NCBI GenBank assembly: GCA_965278985.1
Contig: OZ257131.1
Location: 2,418,001-2,482,000, forward strand
Reading direction: 5' to 3'
Origin: CAISIP01 sp965278985
GTDB lineage: Bacteria; Pseudomonadota; Gammaproteobacteria; Burkholderiales; Burkholderiaceae_C
DNA: 64,000 nucleotides
Under the pieces are notes generated by a model that searched no databases, was not told the origin of the DNA, and saw only the letters and a program-made list of their open reading frames with translations. Below are positions 27,800 through 35,945 of this stretch, piece after piece (position 1 is the first letter of the stretch; each line of letters begins with the position of its first letter). The translations under genes and the position numbers were made by a program.

Positions 27800-28063
27800 C
27801 TACTCGTAGTGCGACCACATCCTCAGGACACGCACGATGTGCTCCTTGGCGAACACCTCGTAGACCAGGCGGTGCTGGATATTGATACGCCGGGAATTGG
27901 CACCAGCCAGATCACCCACGAGTTTTTCGTAGGGAGGCGGATTTCGAAGGGGATCGTCAGCAAGAACGGCAAGCAGTTCCTGCGCTTTGGGCTTGAGGCC
28001 CGCAGCCACCAACTTCTTCGCATCCTTTTCAGCGTGCTTCGCGAACACGACCTGCCAGCTCAC
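27800..28063 (-). CDS. yoeB: YoeB/Txe-type mRNA interferase toxin
   Basis: 87 residues from the GTG at 28063 (VSWQVVFAKHAEKDAKKL). A complete YoeB fold. In this numbering Glu46 (PPYEKL) and Arg65 (QHRLVYEV) sit at the same positions as the catalytic Glu46 and Arg65 of E. coli YoeB, and the C-terminal His85-Tyr86 matches its His83-Tyr84. YoeB cleaves mRNA at the ribosomal A site. The GTG overlaps the antitoxin TGA (GTGA), so toxin synthesis depends on antitoxin translation. Probably functional, since all key residues are present. Confidence 0.93.
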   Translation of the reverse strand: MSWQVVFAKHAEKDAKKLVAAGLKPKAQELLAVLADDPLRNPPPYEKLVGDLAGANSRRINIQHRLVYEVFAKEHIVRVLRMWSHYE

Positions 28064-28302
28064 CAGCCGAGCTCCTTGGCGCTCTGGTCCACCGGCTCGG
28101 CCATGCCCTCCTTGATGGACTCGCGCATGCCGGGGATGGAGAGCAGGTACAGCGTTTCCTGGATCGATTGCCAGTCCTCCGCAGACACCAGCACCGCACT
28201 CGTGCGCTTGCCTGCGATGTGAATCGGCTGGTGCGATTCCGCAGTCTGGTCCATGAGGCGGTACAGGTTGGCACGCGCCTCGCTGGCGGTGAGAGTGGTC
28301 AT
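28060..28302 (-). CDS. yefM: YefM/Phd-type antitoxin
   Basis: 80 residues from the ATG at 28302 with GGAGAA 8 nt upstream; the frame reaches 28338. The Phd/YefM DNA-binding half is TTLTASEARANLYRLMDQT, then PIHIAGKRTSAVLVSAEDW; the C-terminal half (GMRESIKEGMAEPVDQSAKEL) would wrap the toxin. It neutralises YoeB and autorepresses. Overlaps the toxin gene by 4 bp. Confidence 0.93.
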   Translation of the reverse strand: MTTLTASEARANLYRLMDQTAESHQPIHIAGKRTSAVLVSAEDWQSIQETLYLLSIPGMRESIKEGMAEPVDQSAKELGW

Positions 28303-28330
28303 GAGCGATTCTCCAGTAAGCATCGCAATG

Positions 28331-28349
28331 GTACGCATTTACGTACGTA
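28331..28349. promoter_or_regulatory. Probable YefM operator
   Basis: Two GTACG half-sites at 28331-28335 and 28343-28347; the second lies in the perfect 10-bp palindrome TACGTACGTA (28340-28349). It is about 30-47 bp upstream of the antitoxin ATG, where YefM-type operators with TGTACA-like cores are expected. Site assignment is inferred from position and core. Confidence 0.5.
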
Positions 28350-28494
28350 TTGTCCAACAACCATTCTGCGCTAAAGAGAGTCAAGCTCAATGTTTCGAGC
28401 CAAGGGCCTTTTCGCGAAGCGCATGGCACGGCGCCACCACCAACGTGACTGTGTATTCTCGGACTGTCAGCATTCCCCCCGCTCCGGAGCCTCC

Positions 28495-28956
28495 GTGACC
28501 CAGACATCCACCGATCCCGACACCAAGGACGCCCTGCGCGCCCTCCAGCGCACCGACTTCCCCCACGTCTCCACCATCGCCACCCGCTGGGCCGACTGCG
28601 ACCAGTACGGCCATGTCAACAACGTCGTCTACTACGCCTACTTCGACACGGTGGTGAACCAGTACCTCATCGAGGCCGGCGCGTTGAACCCGGGCGCGGG
28701 CGAGGCCATCGGGCTGGTGGTGGAGACGGGTTGCCAGTATTTCTCGTCGCTCACCTTCCCCGGCGATATCCAGGTGGGGCTGTCGGTGGCGCATGTGGGC
28801 CGCACCAGCGTGCGGTATCGGCTGGGTGTGTTCGGCCCCGGCGACACGACCTGTGCCGCCGCCGGGCATTTCGTGCATGTCTATGTCGACCCGCAGACCC
28901 GCCGCCCCGTGCCGCTGCCGCAGCGGTTGCTGGACGTGCTGGCGCCGCTGCGCTGA
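28495..28956 (+). CDS. Acyl-CoA thioesterase (YbgC/FadM hot-dog type)
   Basis: 153 residues if started at the GTG at 28495 (GGAG nearby); the frame is open from 28390. Single hot-dog domain with the 4HBT signature DCDQYGHVNNVVYYAYFDT, where Asp36 is the expected catalytic residue. Cytoplasmic; hydrolyses acyl-CoA thioesters, substrate not predictable. The stop overlaps the ATG of the ankyrin gene by 1 bp (TGATG). Confidence 0.85.
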   Translation: MTQTSTDPDTKDALRALQRTDFPHVSTIATRWADCDQYGHVNNVVYYAYFDTVVNQYLIEAGALNPGAGEAIGLVVETGCQYFSSLTFPGDIQVGLSVAHVGRTSVRYRLGVFGPGDTTCAAAGHFVHVYVDPQTRRPVPLPQRLLDVLAPLR

Positions 28957-29651
28957 TGCAGCGCCGCGCGTGGCTCGCGGTGGGCGCAGCAGCACTGGCG
29001 GCCAGCCATGGCGTACAGGCCCAGAGCGGTACACCGCCGCGTGAAGGAAATGCCATGACCGCTACCTCCGAAGCCCTGCTGTCCGCCGCCGCGCAAGGTG
29101 ACCTCGCGACCGTGCAACGCCTGCGCCGCGAGGGCGCCAATCTGGAGGCCCGCGACGCGCGCGGCCGCACGCCGCTGCTGGTGGCCACCGATGGCAACCG
29201 CATCGCCGTGGCGCAGTACCTGATCACCGAGGGTGCCGACGTGAATGCGCAGGACAACCAGCGCGACAGCGCCTTCCTGCTGGCCGGTGCGCGCGGCTAC
29301 ACCGAGATCGTGCGCGCCGCGCTGGCCGCCGGCGCCGACCTGCGCCTGACGAACCGCTTCGGTGGCACGGCCCTGATCCCGGCCTGCGAGCGCGGCCATG
29401 TAGACACCGTGCGCGTGCTGCTGGCCACCGACATCGCCGTGGACCATGTGAACCGCCTGGGCTGGACGGCGCTGCTGGAGGCCGTGATCCTGGGCACGGG
29501 CGGAGCCGCCCACACGGAGATCGTGCAGTTGCTGCTGGCACGTGGTGCGAACCCGAAGCTGGCCGACAAGGATGGCGTCACACCCTTGCAGCATGCGGAG
29601 CAGCGCGGCTTCACCGCCATCGCGCGCCTGCTGCGTGCGGCGGGCGGCTGA
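28956..29651 (+). CDS. Exported ankyrin-repeat protein
   Basis: 231 residues. The N-terminus MQRRAWLAVGAAALAASHG is a signal peptide with an RR pair, cleaving near VQAQ. Five to six ankyrin repeats follow from about residue 42, for example DARGRTPLLVATDGNRIAVA, then DGVTPLQHAEQRGFTAIARL. Small periplasmic ankyrin proteins act as binding partners, in some species protecting catalase or inhibiting toxins; no partner can be named here. Coupled to the thioesterase by a TGATG overlap. Confidence 0.85.
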   Translation: MQRRAWLAVGAAALAASHGVQAQSGTPPREGNAMTATSEALLSAAAQGDLATVQRLRREGANLEARDARGRTPLLVATDGNRIAVAQYLITEGADVNAQDNQRDSAFLLAGARGYTEIVRAALAAGADLRLTNRFGGTALIPACERGHVDTVRVLLATDIAVDHVNRLGWTALLEAVILGTGGAAHTEIVQLLLARGANPKLADKDGVTPLQHAEQRGFTAIARLLRAAGG

Positions 29652-29657
29652 GCCGGC

Positions 29658-30815
29658 TCAATCGACGAAGGCTTCGAGCAGCTCCACCGGGTCGCCATAC
29701 CTTGCGGCCATGGCCACCACCTCGGGGTCGCGCAGCGCGCAGAGGAAACCGTCCTCGATCAGTGTGTTGGGGCCGGCGGTGACGGTCGCGTCCAGCGCGA
29801 TCAGGTCCATGTGCACCGGCGGCTCTTCCCAGTCGGGCATCACGCGGCGGATGTAGTCGCTGGGTTGCGCCAGGTCGATACCGAAGTGCAGCGCGCCCGG
29901 AGAATTGGAGCCGGCCGGGTACACCGTGTGGCGCGGCGCCTTGGGGTTGAAGCCGCAGCCGCCACCCTCGATCATGCGCCCGCCCACCAGCATCTCGCGC
30001 AGGATGCGGGCATCGTCGGACGCACCCTCCACGCGCGAGACGGTGTCGCCTTCGAAGAACACACCGATGCGCTCGGTGAAGGGCCTCGCAAAGCCCACGG
30101 CCCATTGCGGGTAGAGCACGCCCTCCATGTGCACCACCGCCTTGAAGTCGTTCTTCACCGAGTTGTGGTCCCACAGGTTCGGGCCATGCGTGGCCAGGTA
30201 GTGCACATAACAACCCGCTTCCTCCGCCGTCATCTGGCCGCGCCAGCGGTTCGTCGCCAGCTGGTTGGCGCGCATCGCCTGGTTGAAGCGGATGCGGAAG
30301 TCGCTGCCGCGCGCGTCGGTGAAGCGCAGGTCGAAATCGCCCTCGGTCGGGTACCGGCGTGCGGTGCCGCGGATGATCTCGCCGATCACGTCCATCGGCA
30401 TGCGCGCCTGCGGCGTGTGCAGCAGGTCCAGGTTGCGAAAGTAGGTGATCTTGACCCAGCGCTGGCCCTCGCGCCGCAGCTGGATGCACAAGGGGTCGAG
30501 GATGGAGCAGAACCAGGTCGAGACCACGAAGGTGGCCTTGCGCAGCATCGCCTCTACCTCCTCGGGAATCGCGGTGACCTGCGTGCTGGGCTCCATGTAG
30601 ACGCGCACGCTGGCGCCGCGCGACCTGGCGATGCCGATCACGGCGTCGATGATGCGCGGGTCCAGCAGCGGGTCGGCCAGCATCAGCACGCGGTCGCCCG
30701 CGCGCACGGCCATGACACGCGTGAAGTTGTCCAGCGCCTGGAAGAAGTATTTGGTCTCGGTCAGGTTCGGCGCCACCGGGATGGGCAGGCCCTGGTAGGG
30801 AATGGCGGTTGTCAT
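29658..30815 (-). CDS. M29-like metalloprotein (aminopeptidase T/NicX-like)
   Basis: 385 residues from the ATG at 30815. The N-terminal half resembles the COG2309 aminopeptidase T (M29) fold (VRAGDRVLMLADPLLDPRII). Likely metal ligands are His310 (ALHFGID), with His335 and Asp337 in PPVHMDLIALD, and an acidic residue such as Glu255 in FFEGD. The H-x-D pair also recalls the iron site of NicX (2,5-dihydroxypyridine dioxygenase), a relative of M29, but the spacing to the upstream His is shorter. It could be a peptidase or a ring-cleaving oxygenase. Last gene of the ABC importer/enolase operon, so it likely acts on the imported compound. Confidence 0.6.
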   Translation of the reverse strand: MTTAIPYQGLPIPVAPNLTETKYFFQALDNFTRVMAVRAGDRVLMLADPLLDPRIIDAVIGIARSRGASVRVYMEPSTQVTAIPEEVEAMLRKATFVVSTWFCSILDPLCIQLRREGQRWVKITYFRNLDLLHTPQARMPMDVIGEIIRGTARRYPTEGDFDLRFTDARGSDFRIRFNQAMRANQLATNRWRGQMTAEEAGCYVHYLATHGPNLWDHNSVKNDFKAVVHMEGVLYPQWAVGFARPFTERIGVFFEGDTVSRVEGASDDARILREMLVGGRMIEGGGCGFNPKAPRHTVYPAGSNSPGALHFGIDLAQPSDYIRRVMPDWEEPPVHMDLIALDATVTAGPNTLIEDGFLCALRDPEVVAMAARYGDPVELLEAFVD

Positions 30816-30844
30816 GCGGTGGGGGTTCCGTGAGAAGAGTCGTG

Positions 30845-31909
30845 TCAGCGCTGCGCGTCCCACCAGGGCTGCGGATCGAAGCCCAGGCCTGGCGTTTTCG
30901 GCAGCACCATGCGGCCGTCCACGATGGGCGGCGGCTCGCAGACGTTTTCGGCGAAGAAGCGCGCCGTGCCGATGCCGGCAGGCGACATGGGCTGCGGCGT
31001 CATGGCCGTGCAGTGGATGCCGAGGTACAGGCCGAGCGAGGTCTCGATGCTGGAGGTGACGGTGATGCGGATGCCGGCGGGCGTGGCGGCGCGCACGATC
31101 TCCAGCAACTTGTCGGGCCCGCCCACGCGCTGCGCCTTCAGGATGAAATAGTCCGCGGCCTGGTGCAGCACCGCCAGGTCCACGTCGCGCAGCGTGCGGA
31201 TGCTGTCGTCCAGGGCGATCGGCACGCGGGTCGCGCGCCGCAATTCGCCGTACACCGACAGCGGCGTGCCGCGGGGCAGCGGCTCCTCGCAGTATTCGAT
31301 GCCGAAGCCGGCCATGGCATTGAGCTGGTCGGCCGCCCATTCCACGGGCCAGCTCTCGTTGGGATCGAGCCGGATCTTCACATCGGGCAGCGCCTCGCGG
31401 ATGGCGCGGATGCGCGCGATATCGAGTTCGCGCTCGGGCGTGCACTTCACCTTCACCGTGTCCTGGCCACGGGCCACGGCCTCCTGCGCGCGGCGCACGC
31501 AGGAGTCGGGTTCGGCATCGCCGATGAGGTCGTTGACCGGTACGCTGGCGGGCAGCGCCACGCCCGGCCCCTGCAGGTAGCCGGCCAGCGGCAGCCCGGC
31601 CTGGGCAGCGCGCCAGGTGAGCACGGCCGTGGAGATGCCGCAGCGGATGCGCGCCGGGCATTCGCGCAGGTCGACCTGGTGCAGAAAATCATCCGCCAGC
31701 GGGTCCAGTCCATCGAGCAACGCCTCGCACTCGCGGGCGAAGGCCTGCGGTGCGTAGTCCACATGCGGCGGCAGCGCGGCCTCGCCCCAGCCCACATGGC
31801 CGGCATGTTCCAGCCGCAGGATAAGACCGGCGCGGTGGTGCTGGGTGCCCTTGGACCAGCGGTAGGGCGTCTGCAGCGCCAGGCTGTAGGGGCGAACGTC
31901 GATCTTCAT
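30845..31909 (-). CDS. Enolase-superfamily enzyme (MLE/MenC/racemase-like)
   Basis: 354 residues with a capping domain and a (beta/alpha)7 barrel. Catalytic features are Lys153-x-Lys155 (TVKVKC), metal ligands Asp182 (RLDPNESW), Glu209 (YCEEPL) and Asp234/235 (ALDDS), and Lys258 (FILKAQRVGG). This two-lysine pattern is that of the muconate-lactonizing/o-succinylbenzoate synthase/dipeptide epimerase subgroup. No menaquinone genes are near, so MenC function is unlikely; racemisation, epimerisation or cycloisomerisation of an imported acid is more plausible. Its ATG overlaps the ATPase stop (ATGA). Confidence 0.82.
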   Translation of the reverse strand: MKIDVRPYSLALQTPYRWSKGTQHHRAGLILRLEHAGHVGWGEAALPPHVDYAPQAFARECEALLDGLDPLADDFLHQVDLRECPARIRCGISTAVLTWRAAQAGLPLAGYLQGPGVALPASVPVNDLIGDAEPDSCVRRAQEAVARGQDTVKVKCTPERELDIARIRAIREALPDVKIRLDPNESWPVEWAADQLNAMAGFGIEYCEEPLPRGTPLSVYGELRRATRVPIALDDSIRTLRDVDLAVLHQAADYFILKAQRVGGPDKLLEIVRAATPAGIRITVTSSIETSLGLYLGIHCTAMTPQPMSPAGIGTARFFAENVCEPPPIVDGRMVLPKTPGLGFDPQPWWDAQR

Positions 31910-32979
31910 GCAAGTTCCTTCTGCAATGGCATCAGTCGTGCGGCCGGCAGTTCCACCTGCACGGGCGCATCGGTATCGAAGGGGCGGGTGGCTTCTGCCA
32001 GCACATGGAAGCGGCGCCCGCCATCCAGTTGCACGGCCAACTGCTGCTGGCGGCCCGAGAACACCACGGCCAACAGGCGGCCCGCGAAACGGTTGGGCCC
32101 GGGCGGCAGCACCTCGGCGCCCTGGCGCACGAGGATGGCTTCGGGCCGGATGGCCACGCTGGCCACACCACCCACTTCCTGCGGGAGTTCGAGTGCGCCG
32201 ATCTCCGTGCGCAGGCTGCGGCCCTCGTAGCCCTCCACCCGCAGGATCTCCGCGGCCCCCAGGAACACGGCCCCGAACTCCGTGCGGGGCTGCAGGTACA
32301 GCGTGCGCGGCGTGCCGATCTCCACCAGCCGGCCGCCCTGCATCAGCGCGATGCGGTCGGAGAGCATCAGCGCCTCTTCCTGGTCGTGCGTGACGTAGAT
32401 GGCCGTCATGCCCACCTGCTTGAGCAGGTCGCGCAGCTCCACGCGCATCTGTTCGCGCAGCTTGGCGTCCAGGTTGGACAACGGCTCGTCCAGCAGCATC
32501 ACGGCCGCGCGGCGCACCAGCGCGCGCGCGATGGCCACACGCTGCTGCTGCCCGCCCGAGAGCTGCGTGGCGCTGCGCTGGGCGTAGTCGCCCAGGCCCA
32601 CCATGGCCAGCGCCTCGGCCACGCGGCGGCGGGTCTCGTCCCGCGAGAGCTTCATCACCTCCAGCGGAAAGGCCACGTTCTGTCCCACCGTCATGTGCGG
32701 CCAGATGGCATAGGACTGGAACACCATCGCGATGTCGCGTGCGTGCGTGGGCACCACACGGGCGGTGGTGTGGTCGAACACCCTCTGGTCGGCGATGGTG
32801 ATGCTGCCGCGCGAAGGCGTCTCCAGGCCAGCGACGCTGCGCAGCGTGGAGGTCTTGCCGCAGCCGCTGGGGCCGAGCAGCGTCAGGAATTCGCCCTTGG
32901 GGATCTGCAGCGACACCCCCTGCACGGAGGCCTGTGCGGCACCGTCGTAGGTGAGCCAGAGGTCTTGGATTTCTACCAT
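31906..32979 (-). CDS. ABC transporter ATP-binding protein (FbpC/PotA type)
   Basis: 357 residues. Walker A GPSGCGKT at 36-43, Q-loop FQSYAIWPH near 89, signature LSGGQQQR near 140, Walker B VMLLDEP near 160 and the TOBE domain from about 245. It energises import by the adjacent permease. 19 bp separate it from the permease stop; 4-bp overlap with the enolase-family gene. Confidence 0.95.
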   Translation of the reverse strand: MVEIQDLWLTYDGAAQASVQGVSLQIPKGEFLTLLGPSGCGKTSTLRSVAGLETPSRGSITIADQRVFDHTTARVVPTHARDIAMVFQSYAIWPHMTVGQNVAFPLEVMKLSRDETRRRVAEALAMVGLGDYAQRSATQLSGGQQQRVAIARALVRRAAVMLLDEPLSNLDAKLREQMRVELRDLLKQVGMTAIYVTHDQEEALMLSDRIALMQGGRLVEIGTPRTLYLQPRTEFGAVFLGAAEILRVEGYEGRSLRTEIGALELPQEVGGVASVAIRPEAILVRQGAEVLPPGPNRFAGRLLAVVFSGRQQQLAVQLDGGRRFHVLAEATRPFDTDAPVQVELPAARLMPLQKELA

Positions 32980-32998
32980 CGTTGTGTCGTTCGCAGGT

Positions 32999-34723
32999 TC
33001 AGTTGGAGGCCACCGCAGGCCGGCGCGCAGACAGCCACTGCCACAGGATCGTGACGACCGTCATCGCCATAACGAGCCAAACCCCCACCGCCGCAGCCTT
33101 GTTGGGCTCGCCGCCGGACCAGTAGCTCCAGAGCTGCACGGCCACCGTGGCGTTGTCGTCGCCCTGCAGCAGCAGGGCCGTGGAGAGTTCGCGCATCACG
33201 TGCGCAACCACCCAGATCCACGCACCCAGCAGCGCAGGCAGCATCAGCGGCAGCACGATGCGCCGCACGGCGACGGAGGTGGTGGCGCCGCTGGTGCGGG
33301 CCGCCTCCTCCAGCTCGGGGTGCAGCTGGATCAGCGTGGCACTGGCCGCACGCGAGGTGAAGGACAGGTAGACCGTGATGTAGGCGATCACCAGGATCCA
33401 GGCGGTGCCGTAGATGGGCACGGCGCTCAGGCTCAGGTACACATAGACCAGCGCCATGCCGATCATCGTGCCGGGGATGGCCAACGGCATGAAGGCCAGG
33501 ATGTCGATGGCGCCATTGCCCTGGCGCCGGCCGCGCAGCGTGGACCAGGCCACCAGCAGCGCGAGCGTACACACCAGCGTGGCGCTCAACAGCGACACCC
33601 ACACCGAGTTCCAGGCCGCGTGGCCCAGGCGCACGTTGTCGAACAGCGCGCGGTGCTGGTCGAGGCTTAAGCGCGGCAGCATCTCCAGGCTGATCGGCGC
33701 GAGGTACGGCGTGAGGCTGGTCCACACCAGCATGCCCAAGGGCGCCAGCACCGAGAGGAAGAAATACAGCAGCACCAGCGCCACCGCGAAGGGCTTGAGC
33801 GGCCCCAGGTGCAGCAGCCGTGGCCGGAAGCCCTTGCCCGTGACCGTGACGAAGCGGCTGGCCTGCGCCGTCATGCGGCGGTAGCCCCAGGCCAGCGCCA
33901 GCAACAGCACCAGGAAGGTGATGCCGATGGCCGCGATCTGCCCGTAGGCCGAGATGCCGCCGGACTGGTCGGTCGCGAGATAGACGATGCGCGAGGACAC
34001 CACGAAGATGCCCACCGGCATGCCCAGCGTGCCCGGCACGTCGAAGACCAGGAAACCCACGATCAGCAGGTAGGCCGCCGCGGCCAGCAGCGCAGGCGCC
34101 AGCATCGGCACGAAGATGCGCCAGACCATGCGCGGCCAGCGCGCACCGCTGGTCATCGCAGCTTCCTCCAGCGCCGGGTCCATGTTGCGGAAGGCGCTGG
34201 CCAGGATCAGGTAGACCGAAGGCACCAGTGCCAGCGTCTCCACGAACACCATGCCGCCCAGCGAATAGATGTTCAAGGGCCCGGCCTGCAGCCCGAAGGC
34301 GGATTTCAGCAGCTCGTTGAACCAGCCGTTGCGCGGGCTGGCCAGCAAGGCCCAGCCCATGGCCAGCAGGAAGGGCGGCAGCACCATCGGGAGCGCGATC
34401 ATCACGCGCGCCGCACCGCGCCAGGGCAGGTCCGTGCGCTCGACCAGCCAGGCCAGCACGCCGCCCACGAGCAGCGCGGCCACGGTGCAACCGAAGGCGA
34501 ACACGGTCGTGTTCCACACCAGCGTATAGAAACCGGGGTCGCCATAGACGGTGCGGAAATGCACCAGGCTCCAGCCCGGGTCCAGCGGCAGGCCGGTGGG
34601 CGTGAAGCTGGCCACCAGCAGCAGCACCAGCGGCACCGCCACCAGGTACAGCAGCAGGGGCAGCAGAAAGGCGTTCAGCACCCCCAGGCCGCGCGGGCGC
34701 GCGGCAGCAGCGATCTTCGGCAC
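32999..34723 (-). CDS. ABC transporter permease, duplicated FbpB type
   Basis: 574 residues with about 12 membrane segments in two homologous halves, each with an EAA loop (for example LEEAAMTSGARWPRMVWRI near 190 and LEEAARTSGATTSVAVRRI near 475). A single fused permease of this kind serves Fe3+, phosphonate, thiamine or related importers. The start at 34723 is GTG with a poor ribosome site, so it is uncertain. It lies between the binding protein (49-bp gap) and the ATPase. Confidence 0.93.
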   Translation of the reverse strand: MPKIAAAARPRGLGVLNAFLLPLLLYLVAVPLVLLLVASFTPTGLPLDPGWSLVHFRTVYGDPGFYTLVWNTTVFAFGCTVAALLVGGVLAWLVERTDLPWRGAARVMIALPMVLPPFLLAMGWALLASPRNGWFNELLKSAFGLQAGPLNIYSLGGMVFVETLALVPSVYLILASAFRNMDPALEEAAMTSGARWPRMVWRIFVPMLAPALLAAAAYLLIVGFLVFDVPGTLGMPVGIFVVSSRIVYLATDQSGGISAYGQIAAIGITFLVLLLALAWGYRRMTAQASRFVTVTGKGFRPRLLHLGPLKPFAVALVLLYFFLSVLAPLGMLVWTSLTPYLAPISLEMLPRLSLDQHRALFDNVRLGHAAWNSVWVSLLSATLVCTLALLVAWSTLRGRRQGNGAIDILAFMPLAIPGTMIGMALVYVYLSLSAVPIYGTAWILVIAYITVYLSFTSRAASATLIQLHPELEEAARTSGATTSVAVRRIVLPLMLPALLGAWIWVVAHVMRELSTALLLQGDDNATVAVQLWSYWSGGEPNKAAAVGVWLVMAMTVVTILWQWLSARRPAVASN

Positions 34724-34772
34724 CTCAGCTATCCGCCGCGCACGGCCATGGCAATGATGGGTCCTTCAGACA

Positions 34773-35783
34773 TCATTTAGCGGCACCGACCGTTTCCAGC
34801 ATCTTGTTGTAGTACTCGTTGAGTGCGCCCAGCTCGTCGGACTTCTCGGGCGCCCATTCGGACAGCTTCTTGCCCTTGATGAACTGGGCCGTCTTGGTCT
34901 TGGTGACGAACGGGTTGCCACGGCCGGTGGCCTCCTCGTAGGCCAGCGCGCCTTCCTCCGTGGCCAGCCAGGACAGGAACACCTTCGCACCCTCGGGGTT
35001 GAGCGCGTTCTTGCTGATGCCGGAATAGATCATGTGCATGGGCACCACGTCCAGCGCGCGCATCTTGATGGGGGCACCCGCGTTCATGGGCGGCAGCGTG
35101 GAGTGGTAGAAGCCGATGCCCACGTCCACCTCGCCGGATCCCACGGCCTGCGCCAGCGGGAAGGTGCTCTTGAAGAGCATGGGCTTGAGCGCGATGAAGC
35201 GCTCCAGCTGCTTGCGCGCCGAGTCCGGCCCCTGCGTGGCGGCGAGCTGCGCGAAGGCCGCGGCCCGCACCCACGAGCCCATGCGGTTGGTCCACTTCGG
35301 GTCCAGCACCTGCTCCCAGGTGGTGGGCGCCTCGGCGTCGCTGACCTTCTTGGTGTTCCACGCCACGACGTAGACCGACGCCGTGGTGGCCATCATGAAG
35401 GGGTTGGGGTTGAGCGCCTTGGGCACGTTCAGCGCCGCCCAGTTCACGTCCTCGAGGTAGCCGCGGCCCTTGATCTGGAACAGGTGGTCGGCACCACCCG
35501 TGAGCACGTCGCCGGTGTAGCCACGCGCCTGCATTTCCTGCACCGTGCGCACCGCCAGCTCGTTGCCGCCGACCAGGCGCGTCTGCTTGACTTTGACGTT
35601 GGGGTATTTCTTGGAAAAGGCGGCAATCACCTTGTCGCCCTGCTCCGCGGGGGAGCTTTCGTACCACGTCACGACCGGCTTCTTGGCAGCCACTTCGGCG
35701 AGCTGCGCCAGCGTCTGGCCATGGCCGGGAAGCAGCGCGAAACAGGCGGCCAGACCGGCCGACCACTGCAGGGTCTTTTTCAT
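34773..35783 (-). CDS. ABC extracellular solute-binding protein
   Basis: 336 residues from the ATG at 35783 with a strong GAGGAG 6-7 nt upstream. Signal peptide MKKTLQWSAGLAACFALLPG, cleaving near GHGQ. The fold is that of the Fe3+/AfuA-like class 2 binding proteins (VVTWYESSPAEQGDKVIAAF, then VKVKQTRLVGGNELAVR). Three of the usual iron-site tyrosines are not clearly present, so an organic ligand is likelier. First gene of the operon divergent from GntR; an ATTGCATGCAAT operator lies 24 bp upstream of its start. Confidence 0.92.
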   Translation of the reverse strand: MKKTLQWSAGLAACFALLPGHGQTLAQLAEVAAKKPVVTWYESSPAEQGDKVIAAFSKKYPNVKVKQTRLVGGNELAVRTVQEMQARGYTGDVLTGGADHLFQIKGRGYLEDVNWAALNVPKALNPNPFMMATTASVYVVAWNTKKVSDAEAPTTWEQVLDPKWTNRMGSWVRAAAFAQLAATQGPDSARKQLERFIALKPMLFKSTFPLAQAVGSGEVDVGIGFYHSTLPPMNAGAPIKMRALDVVPMHMIYSGISKNALNPEGAKVFLSWLATEEGALAYEEATGRGNPFVTKTKTAQFIKGKKLSEWAPEKSDELGALNEYYNKMLETVGAAK

Positions 35784-35805
35784 CTCATCTCCTCGGATTT
35801 TGTTT

Positions 35806-35819
35806 AATTGCATGCAATT
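35806..35819. promoter_or_regulatory. GntR operator palindrome 1
   Basis: AATTGCATGCAATT is a perfect 14-bp palindrome 24 bp upstream of the binding-protein ATG. Its core is repeated at 35892. GntR/FCD regulators usually bind such sites; the gntR gene itself is adjacent. Confidence 0.65.
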
Positions 35820-35891
35820 TTGATTTAAGTCAAATTTTGCAAAGGGAATCCGTGCTGCATAACCCAGGAAAACCCTAGGTATGTCGCCTAT

Positions 35892-35903
35892 ATTGCATGC
35901 AAT
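35892..35903. promoter_or_regulatory. GntR operator palindrome 2
   Basis: ATTGCATGCAAT, a perfect 12-bp palindrome identical to the core of the site at 35806, placed about 43 bp before the gntR ATG. The centres of the two sites are 85 bp apart, about eight helical turns, so one dimer pair could bridge them. Confidence 0.65.
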
Positions 35904-35945
35904 TTTTTCACCTACAGTGCGACCCGCATTCCAGGAAACACACCG

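Noticed and set aside
27774..28390. The toxin–antitoxin pair as the edge of a genomic island
   Set aside because: No integrase, tRNA, direct repeats or clear composition shift nearby; neighbouring genes are housekeeping-like.
29658..30815. Assigning the M29-like protein as NicX (2,5-dihydroxypyridine dioxygenase)
   Set aside because: The H-x-D pair fits, but the spacing from the upstream His is about 25 residues rather than about 53, and no nicotinate-pathway genes are linked.
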